Below are positions 1 to 7,501 of a stretch of DNA of 34,299 nucleotides, one piece after another; the stretch's first letter is position 1; each line of letters starts with the position of its first letter. A program made the translations under genes and the position numbers. This stretch comes from Bryobacteraceae bacterium. GTDB lineage: Bacteria; Acidobacteriota; Terriglobia; Bryobacterales; Bryobacteraceae. Where the stretch lies: positions 1 to 34,299 of the forward strand of contig JAICJH010000070.1 in NCBI GenBank assembly GCA_025928545.1. Direction: 5' to 3'. Under the pieces are notes generated by a model, which had not been told where the DNA came from, made no database searches, and saw only the letters and a list, made by a program, of their open reading frames with translations.

Positions 1-258
1 AAATTCACAGACGACGAAGCCGCCGGTGGGCCAGGGACGCAGTAAGCCTTCATTGGCCAGCCTGTCCAGCGCGAGTCGCAACGGCGTGCGGGATACGTTC
101 ACATTAACCGCCAGCAGACGCGCAGTCAGGGGAAGTTCCGAAATGCGCTCGCCCGGTTCGAAATCGCCGCGCAGCAGCATCTCGCGAATAGTCAGCACTG
201 CCCGATCCGTCTGACTCATGGCTGCGGCGTTGAGTGAACTGTCCATGCTGGTTGCCAT
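1..258 (-). CDS. GntR-family transcriptional regulator, N-terminal part (cut by window edge)
   Basis: Reading leftward from an ATG at 258, 86 codons are open to the window edge, so only the N-terminal DNA-binding half is seen. The translation fits the GntR winged helix: an initial helix (DRAVLTIREMLLRGDFEPGE), the GERISE-LPLTARLL segment, the recognition-helix motif VSRTPLRLALDRLANEGLL, and the wing GGFVV. These are the family's signature positions (SRTPVREAL, L..EGL). The ligand-binding domain lies outside the window; an FCD-type domain is likely from the N-terminal style but cannot be seen. Alternative in-frame ATG codons lie at residues 5 and 14. It is divergent from the esterase at 466, and the spacer holds a perfect palindrome (302-319) of the type bound by GntR dimers, so autoregulation and control of the esterases are plausible inferences. 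Confidence 0.85.
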   Translation of the reverse strand, partial: MATSMDSSLNAAAMSQTDRAVLTIREMLLRGDFEPGERISELPLTARLLAVNVNVSRTPLRLALDRLANEGLLRPWPTGGFVVCEF

Positions 259-301
259 AACGTACTGAGCAATCGTATCCCGTTCCAGGGGCAGGAATCA
301 A

Positions 302-319
302 TTTTTTGCATGCAAAAAA
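302..319. promoter_or_regulatory. 18-bp perfect palindrome, candidate GntR operator
   Basis: TTTTTTGCATGCAAAAAA is an exact inverted repeat between the divergent GntR gene and the esterase gene. GntR/FCD regulators commonly bind short AT-flanked palindromes near their own gene. A second GCATGC core lies at 371-376 in a weaker context, 63 bp away. Binding by this regulator is inferred from position and symmetry only. Confidence 0.45.
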
Positions 320-359
320 GCAATTCTTCAGGACTCAACCGCCTGAAATTGGCTTTTTT
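314..359. repeat. Imperfect inverted repeat with A6/T6 ends, attenuator- or terminator-like
   Basis: The left arm 314-332 (AAAAAAGC, AATT, TCAGG) pairs with the right arm 342-359 (CCTGA, AATT, GGC, TTTTTT) with small bulges and a 9-nt loop at 333-341. It ends in a T6 run on both strands, so either strand would form a hairpin followed by U residues. It shares the A6 run at 314-319 with the palindrome at 302-319, so the two structures are mutually exclusive in single-stranded form. Confidence 0.45.
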
Positions 360-465
360 GGGTCCGTTTGGCATGCAGGATTCACACGCCACCCACACCA
401 ATGAGATATGATTCTGCGTACGGGTCTGAGACTTGACCGCGATCATTTTCATAGGAGCTGATTCG

Positions 466-1647
466 ATGTTGAGACGCACCACCAGGTTGGTAACAGTGCT
501 GGCCGCAGCGGCCGTCATGATATTTGCACAAGGTCCAGTCGGGCCTGGAGGCGCCTCGGGCAGAGGCCGCGGAGCAGGTGGGGGCGGCGGGCGTGGCCCC
601 GCCATCGTTTCTCCGCAGGTTAATCCGGACCATACGATTACCGTGCGCTTCCGCGCGCCGAACGCGAAAGACGTACAGGTCATCGGCGAAATCGACGGCA
701 AGAATCACCCGATGACCAAAGACGACGCCGGCGTCTGGAGCGCCACAATTGGGCCGCTCGCCCCCGACGTTTACAACTATCAGTTTCAGGTGGATGGGGT
801 AGTCGCCATGGACCCCCAGAATCCGCAGGTCAAACTCGGCTTTGGCGCGTTTCCCCCCGCCAGCCTGGTGGAAGTCCCCGGCGACGGTCTGGTTTTCGAC
901 GACGCCCAGCCAGTCCCGCACGGCACCGTCCGCCTGGAGACTTACGACTCGAAAACTATCGGCGGCCCACGCACACTATGGATCTACACGCCGCCCGGGT
1001 ATGACAAGGGAAATCAGAAATACCCGGTGTTCTATCTGCTGCATGGTTCCGGTAACATCGATTCCAGCTGGATTCTGACCGGGCGTGAAAACTACATCAT
1101 GGATAACCTGATCGCGGCGGGCAAATCGAAGCCGATGATCATCGTCAACCCGCTCGGATATGTGCAGGAAGGTGTCGGTCTCGGTCCGGTGAAGCCCCCA
1201 GCGGCGGGCGCGGCTCAGGGAAGTGCGTTCGGCAACGATCTCATCAACGATGTGATCCCTTACGTCGAAAAGAACTTCCGTGCACTCAAAGACCCGGATC
1301 ACCGCGCCCTCGGCGGTCTCTCGATGGGCGGCGGTCAGACGATTTCCGTCGGCTTCCCGCATACCGATCTGTTCCATACACTGATTATCATGAGCATGGG
1401 CGCGCAGAACGCCGATACCGCGTATCCCACCTTCTTCGCCAATCCCGCGGTCACAAACAAGACACTGAAGCTGTTGTGGCTCGGTGTCGGCAAAGACGAC
1501 AACCTGGTCGGCCCCATGGCGAAGGCTCTCGAAGCTACGCTCGTAGCGAAGGGCATTAAGCACGTTTACTCGGTGTCGGAAGGCCGGCACGAGTGGGTGG
1601 TCTGGCGGCACGCGCTTTACGAAGTTGCGCCCCAGATGTTCCGGTAA
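466..1647 (+). CDS. Exported esterase, alpha/beta-hydrolase fold (PF00756-like)
   Basis: The protein has 393 residues and is related to feruloyl esterase/enterochelin-esterase type hydrolases, which cleave ester bonds, often in plant polymer side chains or siderophores. It begins with a Sec signal peptide (MLRRTTRLVTVLAAAAVMIFAQG) and a Gly/Arg-rich linker. A small beta-sandwich resembling CBM48/E-set domains follows (about residues 45-120, with VRFRAPNAKDVQV), then the hydrolase domain (about 145-393). The nucleophile elbow GLSMGG places Ser286; likely partners are Asp344 or Asp345 (GKDD) and His375 (GRHEW). The ATG at 466 is preferred over a TTG at 433 because AGGAG lies 8 nt upstream and the signal peptide starts cleanly there. 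It is followed 35 nt later by a paralogue, suggesting one operon. The substrate cannot be told from sequence. Confidence 0.85.
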   Translation: MLRRTTRLVTVLAAAAVMIFAQGPVGPGGASGRGRGAGGGGGRGPAIVSPQVNPDHTITVRFRAPNAKDVQVIGEIDGKNHPMTKDDAGVWSATIGPLAPDVYNYQFQVDGVVAMDPQNPQVKLGFGAFPPASLVEVPGDGLVFDDAQPVPHGTVRLETYDSKTIGGPRTLWIYTPPGYDKGNQKYPVFYLLHGSGNIDSSWILTGRENYIMDNLIAAGKSKPMIIVNPLGYVQEGVGLGPVKPPAAGAAQGSAFGNDLINDVIPYVEKNFRALKDPDHRALGGLSMGGGQTISVGFPHTDLFHTLIIMSMGAQNADTAYPTFFANPAVTNKTLKLLWLGVGKDDNLVGPMAKALEATLVAKGIKHVYSVSEGRHEWVVWRHALYEVAPQMFR

Positions 1648-1682
1648 TCCTTTAGGTACGGCAAATTTCAGGAGTTGAAAGA

Positions 1683-2978
1683 ATGATCAAAAGAACACTA
1701 TTGATTCTTGCGGTGGCGGCGTTGACCGCGTTTGGACAGGCGCCGCCGGCAGGTGGCGGACGCGGTGGATCCGGCTTCGGCGGACGCGGCGGCCCCGCCA
1801 TCAAATCGCCTGAAATTTCGGCCGATGGAAAAGTCACCGTGCGTCTGCGCGCGCCCAACGCGAAGGAAGTTTTCGTCACCGGCCTGGGCCAGCGAACTCC
1901 CATGGAAAAGAATGAGCAGGGCGTGTGGACCGCGACTTCCGATGTTCTGAAGCCGGACGTTTACATGTACCAGTTCGCCGTGGACGGCATGACGGTCAAC
2001 GATCCGTCGAACCCGAAACTTGCGACATCTTTCGGAACCGGTGGGCGCAGCGTGGTTACAGTTCCAGGTTCAGTGGCATGGGCTCCGGTTCCCGGTGTGC
2101 CGCAGGGCGCGGTGACCCGCCATCCCTACCACTCGGCTTCCATCGGCGACGACCGTGAGTTCTTTGTGTACACTCCGGCCGGCTACGATCCAAAGCGAAA
2201 AGAAGCTTATCCCGTGCTTTACCTGTTGCACGGCCTTGGCGACGACGCACAATCCTGGCTGACTCAGGGCAACGCCAACGTGATTCTGGATAACCTCATC
2301 GCCCAGGGCAAAGCCAAACCGATGATCATGGTGAATCCGCTCGGCTACGGGCATCCCGGAGGCGGCGCCGGAGCTACCGACATGATCGTGCACTTCGCCG
2401 ACGCCTTGCTGAACGAAGTCATGCCGCAGGTGGAAAAGGAATATAACGTCGCAAAGGATCGTGATCATCGCGCGATCGCCGGTCTGTCCATGGGTGGTGC
2501 GGAAGCCACTTACACCGGACTGAACCACCTCGACAAGTTTGCCTACATCGGTTCCTTCAGCGGCGCATACGTCATGTGGCCGGGCGCCAACAACGGCGGA
2601 CGTGGTGCTGCCGGAGCGTCGGGCGGAGCTGCCCGTGGTCCCGCAGCTGTGGCGGCAGGTCCTCCACCCGCAGGAGCACCCGGAGCCTCGGGTAGCGGAC
2701 GTGGTGGCAGAGGCGGCGGGCAAGCGTCGCTCAATCCCGCGATCATCGATAACAATTTCGGAACTCTGAGCGCGAAGGTCAATCCGCAGATCAAATTGCT
2801 TTGGATTGTCTGCGGCACAGCCGACGGCTTAATCGGTGTCAACCGCCAGTTCAAAGATTGGCTCAAGGGCAAGGACGTCAAGTTCACCGAGCAGGAAGTC
2901 CAGGACATGGCGCATGTCTGGCCCCTGTGGCGCCAGAATCTGACGGATCTCGCTCCTCAGCTCTTCGCCGGCAAATAG
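1683..2978 (+). CDS. Exported esterase, alpha/beta-hydrolase fold, paralogue of the upstream gene
   Basis: This 431-residue protein has the same architecture as its upstream neighbour: Sec signal peptide, GRGG-rich linker (residues about 19-40), E-set/CBM48-like domain (about 42-120) and esterase domain. Likely catalytic residues are Ser269 (GLSMGG), Asp381 (GTADGL) and His411 (MAHVW). AGGAG lies 7 nt before the ATG. Unlike the first copy it carries a Gly/Ala/Pro/Arg-rich insert at about residues 302-353, between the nucleophile and the acid, probably a disordered surface loop. The pair looks like a local gene duplication. Both belong to the same general class as acidobacterial XynZ/feruloyl-esterase-like proteins; the actual substrate is unknown. 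Confidence 0.85.
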   Translation: MIKRTLLILAVAALTAFGQAPPAGGGRGGSGFGGRGGPAIKSPEISADGKVTVRLRAPNAKEVFVTGLGQRTPMEKNEQGVWTATSDVLKPDVYMYQFAVDGMTVNDPSNPKLATSFGTGGRSVVTVPGSVAWAPVPGVPQGAVTRHPYHSASIGDDREFFVYTPAGYDPKRKEAYPVLYLLHGLGDDAQSWLTQGNANVILDNLIAQGKAKPMIMVNPLGYGHPGGGAGATDMIVHFADALLNEVMPQVEKEYNVAKDRDHRAIAGLSMGGAEATYTGLNHLDKFAYIGSFSGAYVMWPGANNGGRGAAGASGGAARGPAAVAAGPPPAGAPGASGSGRGGRGGGQASLNPAIIDNNFGTLSAKVNPQIKLLWIVCGTADGLIGVNRQFKDWLKGKDVKFTEQEVQDMAHVWPLWRQNLTDLAPQLFAGK

Positions 2979-3001
2979 CATTCTCCCCACGCGCGGATGT
3001 C

Positions 3002-3040
3002 GGGCGGATTCGCAATCCGCCCGCGCCGCGTCTGCGGCGC
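3002..3040. repeat. Two adjacent GC-rich hairpins
   Basis: GGGCGGATT-CGC-AATCCGCCC (3002-3022) is a perfect 9-bp stem with a 3-nt loop. It abuts GCGCCGC-GTCT-GCGGCGC (3023-3040), a perfect 7-bp stem with a 4-nt loop. They lie just after the second esterase. There is no T run, so this is a REP-like or processing/stabilising structure rather than a standard intrinsic terminator. Confidence 0.45.
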
Positions 3041-3132
3041 CTCATCCCCGCACAATTCTTCGCAACTCACACTCGTCCGTTTTCACCTGGTCCGCCATGT
3101 AAATTGCCTTAGTGCTTTTTTTGCCGGGGATC

Positions 3133-3163
3133 TTGCATCCTCGCACCGGATTACGGGTATAAT
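3133..3163 (+). promoter_or_regulatory. Candidate sigma70-type promoter
   Basis: TTGCAT (3133-3138) and a consensus TATAAT (3158-3163) are separated by 19 bp. The predicted transcription start would lie only a few bases before the GTG at 3176, so the following gene may have a very short leader or start further in. No clear Shine-Dalgarno is present before that GTG. Confidence 0.35.
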
Positions 3164-3175
3164 CTGGAAATCCCG

Positions 3176-4657
3176 GTGCGTAAGAAACTGGCGCAGGTGA
3201 AACTTCCGGTGCGGTCGCGACTTGCAATCTTTTTCGCGGTTTCCGCTATCCTTTGCGCCACCGAACTGCTCCCGCCCCGGCCGCCGGTTTTCTCCGATTA
3301 TCCTTTTGACCAGTGGGTCGCCGCGCCAGATCGCTCCACCATCAAGTGGGAAGTCCGTCTTCCGCCCGCCGAACTCTCCGTTCATCAACGTCTGATGTCG
3401 CGCATCCAGGCCATCGTGCCCGGCAGTGAACTCGCCAAACGCCGGGGACGTGGTGAACTGGTGCTGCTCGCACGTTTTGAAGATTCCGACGGGCGACAGT
3501 GGCGTACTGGCAGCCGTATCTTTCTCGAAAAAATCCGCCCCGAGGTGAAATCTCAGGAACTGACGTTTACCCTGGCTGCTTTCGTCAGGCCCGGCGATTA
3601 CAAAGTCCAGATTGCGCTTCTCGACACCCAGACAATGGAACACAGCTTTGCCCGCCGCAGTCTCCATGTCGCCGCCATTAAGAATGACCCCTTACCTGAC
3701 GCCTGGAATGGCTTGCCCGCCGTCGAAGTTCTTCCCGCCGTCGAAGGCCCCGATTCGTGGTTTCTGCCGGCCGTCAAAGGTTTGCTGCATCTCCCCGTCC
3801 GAAAGGGAGGCGCGTGGGCCGGCGACAACAAGCTGGCCGTCAACGATCTTCAAACCGACGCGCCGTTTCCCGGCATCACGGCGCAGCCTGTTGTATTCGC
3901 CGCCAAACCGTCAACCCCGAAGCGGGCGATCGCATCGGCCGCCTCGCCTGCCCGTGTAGATCTGCTGGTCAATACCACGCCGTCGGAATGGTCACAAGCT
4001 CCCGCCGGTTCCCTGCGCCGGAATATGGCCATGGTGATTCCGGCCCTGAAAGTTTTGAGCGGACTGAATGCAATCCTCCGGCCTCCCTCCGCGGCTGTTA
4101 TCGACCTGACCCACCAGCGAACCGATTTCGAAACATCGAATTCCGCATCGCTCGACTGGGACGCTCTCGGCAAAGTTCTGGCCGGCACGAATCCCGTCAT
4201 CATCGACGCCAAAGCTCTGGCAGCTCAGGCGACCATGCGCGATTTCTTCGCAAATGAAGTCGCGCGCCGCGCCGGTGATTCCGGTCCCGCGCGCTGGCTC
4301 ATTGTTCTCAGCGGGCCCGTTATGTTTCAGAAGCAGGAAGATACGCCCCCGCCGGTCCTCGCGCCCGATGCCCGCCGTCACATCGTTTATATGCGCTTCA
4401 CGCCGGCGTTCGGCTTTCGGCCAACTCCCGGAACCGACGCGCAGATTGCCCCCGTTCAGCGTATTCATGGCCCCATGCCCGGCTTCAGCATCTCCGGTCG
4501 CGGCGGTCGTGGCCGCGGTTCTTTCGATCCGCTCTTTCCCGACGATCTCGAGCGAGTCCTGAAACCCATGGGCGCGCAAATCGTCAGCGTCACATCGCCG
4601 GAAGTTTTCCGCAAAAGCGTCGCATCGCTGATTGACGAAATTTCGGCCGCCGATTGA
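3176..4657 (+). CDS. Exported protein of unknown function with degenerate VWA-like domain (copy 1)
   Basis: The protein has 493 residues if the GTG at 3176 is used. A basic N-terminus plus hydrophobic stretch (LAIFFAVSAILCAT) indicates export. Residues about 40-190 form a conserved domain with the motifs YPFDQW and VHQRLMSRI, shared with the next gene. The C-terminal half (about 260-493) reads as alternating strands and helices like a von Willebrand A fold: LLVNTTPSE, ALKVLSGL, AAVIDL, WLIVLSGP, VYMRF and a final helix with DDLERVLKPMGAQ. The position equivalent to the MIDAS DxSxS motif is NTTPS (Asn266), so metal binding would be altered. A Gly/Arg tract (SGRGGRGRGS) precedes the last helix. 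It is translationally coupled to the paralogue downstream. The function is unknown; the VWA reading is inference from pattern, not a database match. Confidence 0.7.
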   Translation: MRKKLAQVKLPVRSRLAIFFAVSAILCATELLPPRPPVFSDYPFDQWVAAPDRSTIKWEVRLPPAELSVHQRLMSRIQAIVPGSELAKRRGRGELVLLARFEDSDGRQWRTGSRIFLEKIRPEVKSQELTFTLAAFVRPGDYKVQIALLDTQTMEHSFARRSLHVAAIKNDPLPDAWNGLPAVEVLPAVEGPDSWFLPAVKGLLHLPVRKGGAWAGDNKLAVNDLQTDAPFPGITAQPVVFAAKPSTPKRAIASAASPARVDLLVNTTPSEWSQAPAGSLRRNMAMVIPALKVLSGLNAILRPPSAAVIDLTHQRTDFETSNSASLDWDALGKVLAGTNPVIIDAKALAAQATMRDFFANEVARRAGDSGPARWLIVLSGPVMFQKQEDTPPPVLAPDARRHIVYMRFTPAFGFRPTPGTDAQIAPVQRIHGPMPGFSISGRGGRGRGSFDPLFPDDLERVLKPMGAQIVSVTSPEVFRKSVASLIDEISAAD

Positions 4658-5937
4658 CACGCCTCTTTGTGAACGTCCGCGCGATCTTCGCAGTCGTCAC
4701 GCTCTGCGGCTGCGCGTTGCCCGTCCAGGCCCAGCGCGGCTTCGCCAATACACAATTCCTTCGTTACCCGTTCGACCAGTGGGCCGCTGAAAACGCCAAA
4801 CCGCAATTGCGTTGGGGCGTCCGCATCGCACCAGCTCATCTCTCCCCCCATCAGCGCCTTGTCTCACAGATACACATCGAGCTCGATGGCTCTGAGCTTC
4901 AGAAGCGCCGTGCCGACGGTCAGATCGTGTTCTTTATCCGCATTGAAGATTCCGCCGGACATCGTTTTCAGATTGGCAACCAGAGCTTCCTCGCCAATCT
5001 TCGCCCGGGCGAGAAATTCGCCCAACTCGAATACAACGTCTCCGCCTTCGTGCTTCCCGGCGACTATGTCGTCTCGCTCGCCGTCTGTGACGGCAAAACT
5101 CTGGAGCATAGTTTCAGCCGCCAGCGTCTCCACGTTGCCAGTCTCCGGCCCGAGCCGCTGCCGAATGCATGGAAGGGCCTGCCCTCTGTCGAATTCGTCC
5201 CGGATGGTGGCATCCCCTATTCCTGGTTCCTGCCGCAGTTGCGTTCCCTGGTCCGGCTCCCGGTCGATAACGAACACCCCGTTCGCGTCGAACTGCTGGT
5301 GAATACGACGCCCTCTGAACTCGGCTCCATCGGCATGTTTCGCGCCAACATGCAATATGTCGTGCCCGCTCTGAAAGTGCTCATGGGGATCGATCTTGCG
5401 GCCGGTTCCATCGGTGCGGGCATTGTGGATCTGAATCGCCAGGCCTTCACCTATAACCAGCCCGACCTCCATATCGCGAATGTTGCGAGCCAGGGCAGAG
5501 GCAGCGCCGGCCGGGGCGAGTGGAGCAGCCTTCGATCCGTTTTCAATGAATTCAGTAACGCGACGGTGGATGCGAAAACTCTCGCCGGCCAGCGAAGAAT
5601 GCTGGATTATTTCTCCGCCCAGGTAACCCGCCTGCTGGGTTCGGCCGACAATCCCGATACGCGTCCGCACGCTCTCATCGTTCTGAGCGCGCCCGTCTAT
5701 TTCACCCGCCAGGAACGGCCGCCCTTACCCGATCTGCCTCCCGATCCCGCGCGCCGAGTCTTTTATATCCGCTATGCCGAGTTTCCCCCGCAGTCGCGCG
5801 AAGCCCGGCCTTATTTCTACGCAGACGATCTGGAGCACATCCTGAAGCCTATGGGCGCGCGCACATTCCGTGTGGAATCCGCGGCTCAGTTCCGCAAGGC
5901 ACTTGCCGCCATCCTCGAAGAAATCGCCAATATGTAG
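4654..5937 (+). CDS. Exported protein of unknown function with degenerate VWA-like domain (copy 2)
   Basis: This 427-residue protein is a paralogue of the preceding gene. The TTG start overlaps the previous stop as TTGA, typical of translational coupling; a GTG at 4669 is an alternative start. The signal peptide ends near LPVQA. Shared blocks include YPFDQW, PHQRLVSQI, VNTTPSE (Asn217), FRANMQYVVPALKVLMGI, ALIVLSAPVYF, and a final DDLEHILKPMGA followed by FRKALAAILEEI. It lacks the roughly 45-residue insert that copy 1 carries before the VNTTPS block and has a short RGSAGRGE loop instead of a longer GRG tract. The two probably act together or on related partners in the periplasm or at the surface (inference). 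Confidence 0.7.
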   Translation: MTRLFVNVRAIFAVVTLCGCALPVQAQRGFANTQFLRYPFDQWAAENAKPQLRWGVRIAPAHLSPHQRLVSQIHIELDGSELQKRRADGQIVFFIRIEDSAGHRFQIGNQSFLANLRPGEKFAQLEYNVSAFVLPGDYVVSLAVCDGKTLEHSFSRQRLHVASLRPEPLPNAWKGLPSVEFVPDGGIPYSWFLPQLRSLVRLPVDNEHPVRVELLVNTTPSELGSIGMFRANMQYVVPALKVLMGIDLAAGSIGAGIVDLNRQAFTYNQPDLHIANVASQGRGSAGRGEWSSLRSVFNEFSNATVDAKTLAGQRRMLDYFSAQVTRLLGSADNPDTRPHALIVLSAPVYFTRQERPPLPDLPPDPARRVFYIRYAEFPPQSREARPYFYADDLEHILKPMGARTFRVESAAQFRKALAAILEEIANM

Positions 5938-5958
5938 CGCAACCAATATGTAGCGCAA
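5927..5958. repeat. Perfect 16-bp tandem duplication spanning a stop codon
   Basis: CCAATATGTAGCGCAA occurs twice, head to tail (5927-5942 and 5943-5958). The first copy contains the last codons and TAG stop of the preceding gene; the second lies in the spacer before gnd. It looks like a small replication-slippage duplication. Confidence 0.9.
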
Positions 5959-5989
5959 CAGGGCCGCCCTTTAGAATGGTTATTCACTT

Positions 5990-7447
5990 ATGCAGACGGA
6001 TACCTGTGACATCGGATTGATCGGCCTCGCCGTAATGGGCCAGAACCTGGTCCTCAACATGAACGACCATGGTTTCAAAGTAGCGGTTTACAACCGCACT
6101 GTTTCCAAAGTAGACGAATTCATCAACGATGAAGCTAAAGGCACAGCCATCGTCGGCGCCCATACGATCCCGGAATTCATTGCCGCGCTGAAGCGTCCCC
6201 GCCGCGTCATGATGCTGGTCAAAGCCGGTCAGGCCGTCGACGATACCATCGATTCCATCCTTCCCCACCTTGAAGCCGGCGACATCGTCATCGATGGCGG
6301 CAATTCACTCTTCACCGATTCCAATCGCCGTGACGCCGCCCTTGCCGCAAAAGGCATCCTGTTCATTGGCACCGGCGTTTCCGGCGGCGAAGAAGGCGCC
6401 CGCAACGGTCCCTCCATCATGCCCGGCGGCAATGCCGCGGCATGGCCGCACGTGAAAGATATTTTCCAGTCCATCGCCGCCAAAGTGGAAGACGGCACGC
6501 CCTGCTGCGACTGGGTTGGCGAAGGCGGCTCCGGCCATTACGTGAAGATGATTCACAACGGCATCGAATACGGCGACATGCAGCTCATCGGCGAAGCCTA
6601 CCAGCTTCTCAAAGACGGACTTGGCCTGACTCCCGATGAGCTCCACGGCGTTTTCACCGAATGGAATAAGGGCGAACTCGATAGCTACCTCATTGAGATC
6701 ACCGCCGAAATCTTCGCTAAGAAAGACGAAGACGGCGCGCCGATGATCGACAAAATTCTCGACGCCGCCGGTCAAAAAGGCACGGGGAAGTGGACTTGCG
6801 AAAGTGCCCTCGACATGGGCATGCCCGTCACTCTGATCGGCGAAGCCGTATTTGCCCGCTGCCTGTCTGCCCTCAAAGACGCCCGCGTCGAAGCCTCCAA
6901 AGTTCTTACCGGACCCGCCGCCGCCAAAGACACGGACCGCCAGGCCTTCATCGAAGACGTGCGCCGCGCTCTCTATTGTTCGAAAATCATTTCCTACGCG
7001 CAGGGCTACATGCTGTTAAGCGCGGCCGCCCGCGAATATAAGTGGAATCTGAACCTCGGCGGCATCGCACTCATGTGGCGCGGAGGTTGCATCATCCGCA
7101 GCCGTTTCCTCGCTCGCATCAAAGAAGCCTTCGATAAGAATCCGAAGCTCAGCAACCTCCTGCTCGACAGCTTCTTCAGCGACACGCTCGATAAGTACCA
7201 GGCCAGTTGGCGCAGCGGCTGTATTCGCGCCATTCAGCACGGCGTGCCCGTGCCGGCGTTTTCGACCGCCATGTCGTTCTACGATGGCTTCCGCACCGCG
7301 CGCCTTCCCGCCAATCTGCTACAGGCGCAGCGCGATTTCTTCGGAGCCCACACCTACGAACGCGTGGACAAACCGCGCGGCCAGTTCTTCCACACCAACT
7401 GGACAGGCCGCGGAGGCCGAGTCTCCTCCACCACGTACAACGCCTAA
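5990..7447 (+). CDS. gnd: 6-phosphogluconate dehydrogenase, decarboxylating
   Basis: The enzyme catalyses oxidative decarboxylation of 6-phosphogluconate to ribulose 5-phosphate in the cytosolic pentose phosphate pathway, producing NAD(P)H. Its 485 residues match the long bacterial form (about 470-485). The N-terminal Rossmann motif is GLAVMGQNLVLNM, followed by YNRT at the cofactor phosphate site. The substrate signature GVSGGEEGARNGPSIMPGG lies near residue 128, and the catalytic Lys is about residue 186 in HYVKMIHNGIEYGDMQ. The C-terminal tail FFGAHTYERVD and FHTNWTGRGG is also typical. No strong Shine-Dalgarno precedes the ATG; a TAGAAT hexamer (5972-5977) lies close enough that transcription could begin just upstream of the start. 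The gene is complete and intact. Confidence 0.97.
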   Translation: MQTDTCDIGLIGLAVMGQNLVLNMNDHGFKVAVYNRTVSKVDEFINDEAKGTAIVGAHTIPEFIAALKRPRRVMMLVKAGQAVDDTIDSILPHLEAGDIVIDGGNSLFTDSNRRDAALAAKGILFIGTGVSGGEEGARNGPSIMPGGNAAAWPHVKDIFQSIAAKVEDGTPCCDWVGEGGSGHYVKMIHNGIEYGDMQLIGEAYQLLKDGLGLTPDELHGVFTEWNKGELDSYLIEITAEIFAKKDEDGAPMIDKILDAAGQKGTGKWTCESALDMGMPVTLIGEAVFARCLSALKDARVEASKVLTGPAAAKDTDRQAFIEDVRRALYCSKIISYAQGYMLLSAAAREYKWNLNLGGIALMWRGGCIIRSRFLARIKEAFDKNPKLSNLLLDSFFSDTLDKYQASWRSGCIRAIQHGVPVPAFSTAMSFYDGFRTARLPANLLQAQRDFFGAHTYERVDKPRGQFFHTNWTGRGGRVSSTTYNA

Positions 7448-7501
7448 AAGCGGGCGGACGCATCTTGCTTTCGTGTGCCCCGGCGCACCGTAAACTAAAG
7501 C

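Noticed and set aside
433..465. Upstream TTG start for the first esterase
   Set aside because: It would place extra residues before a clean signal peptide; ATG 466 has a well-spaced AGGAG.
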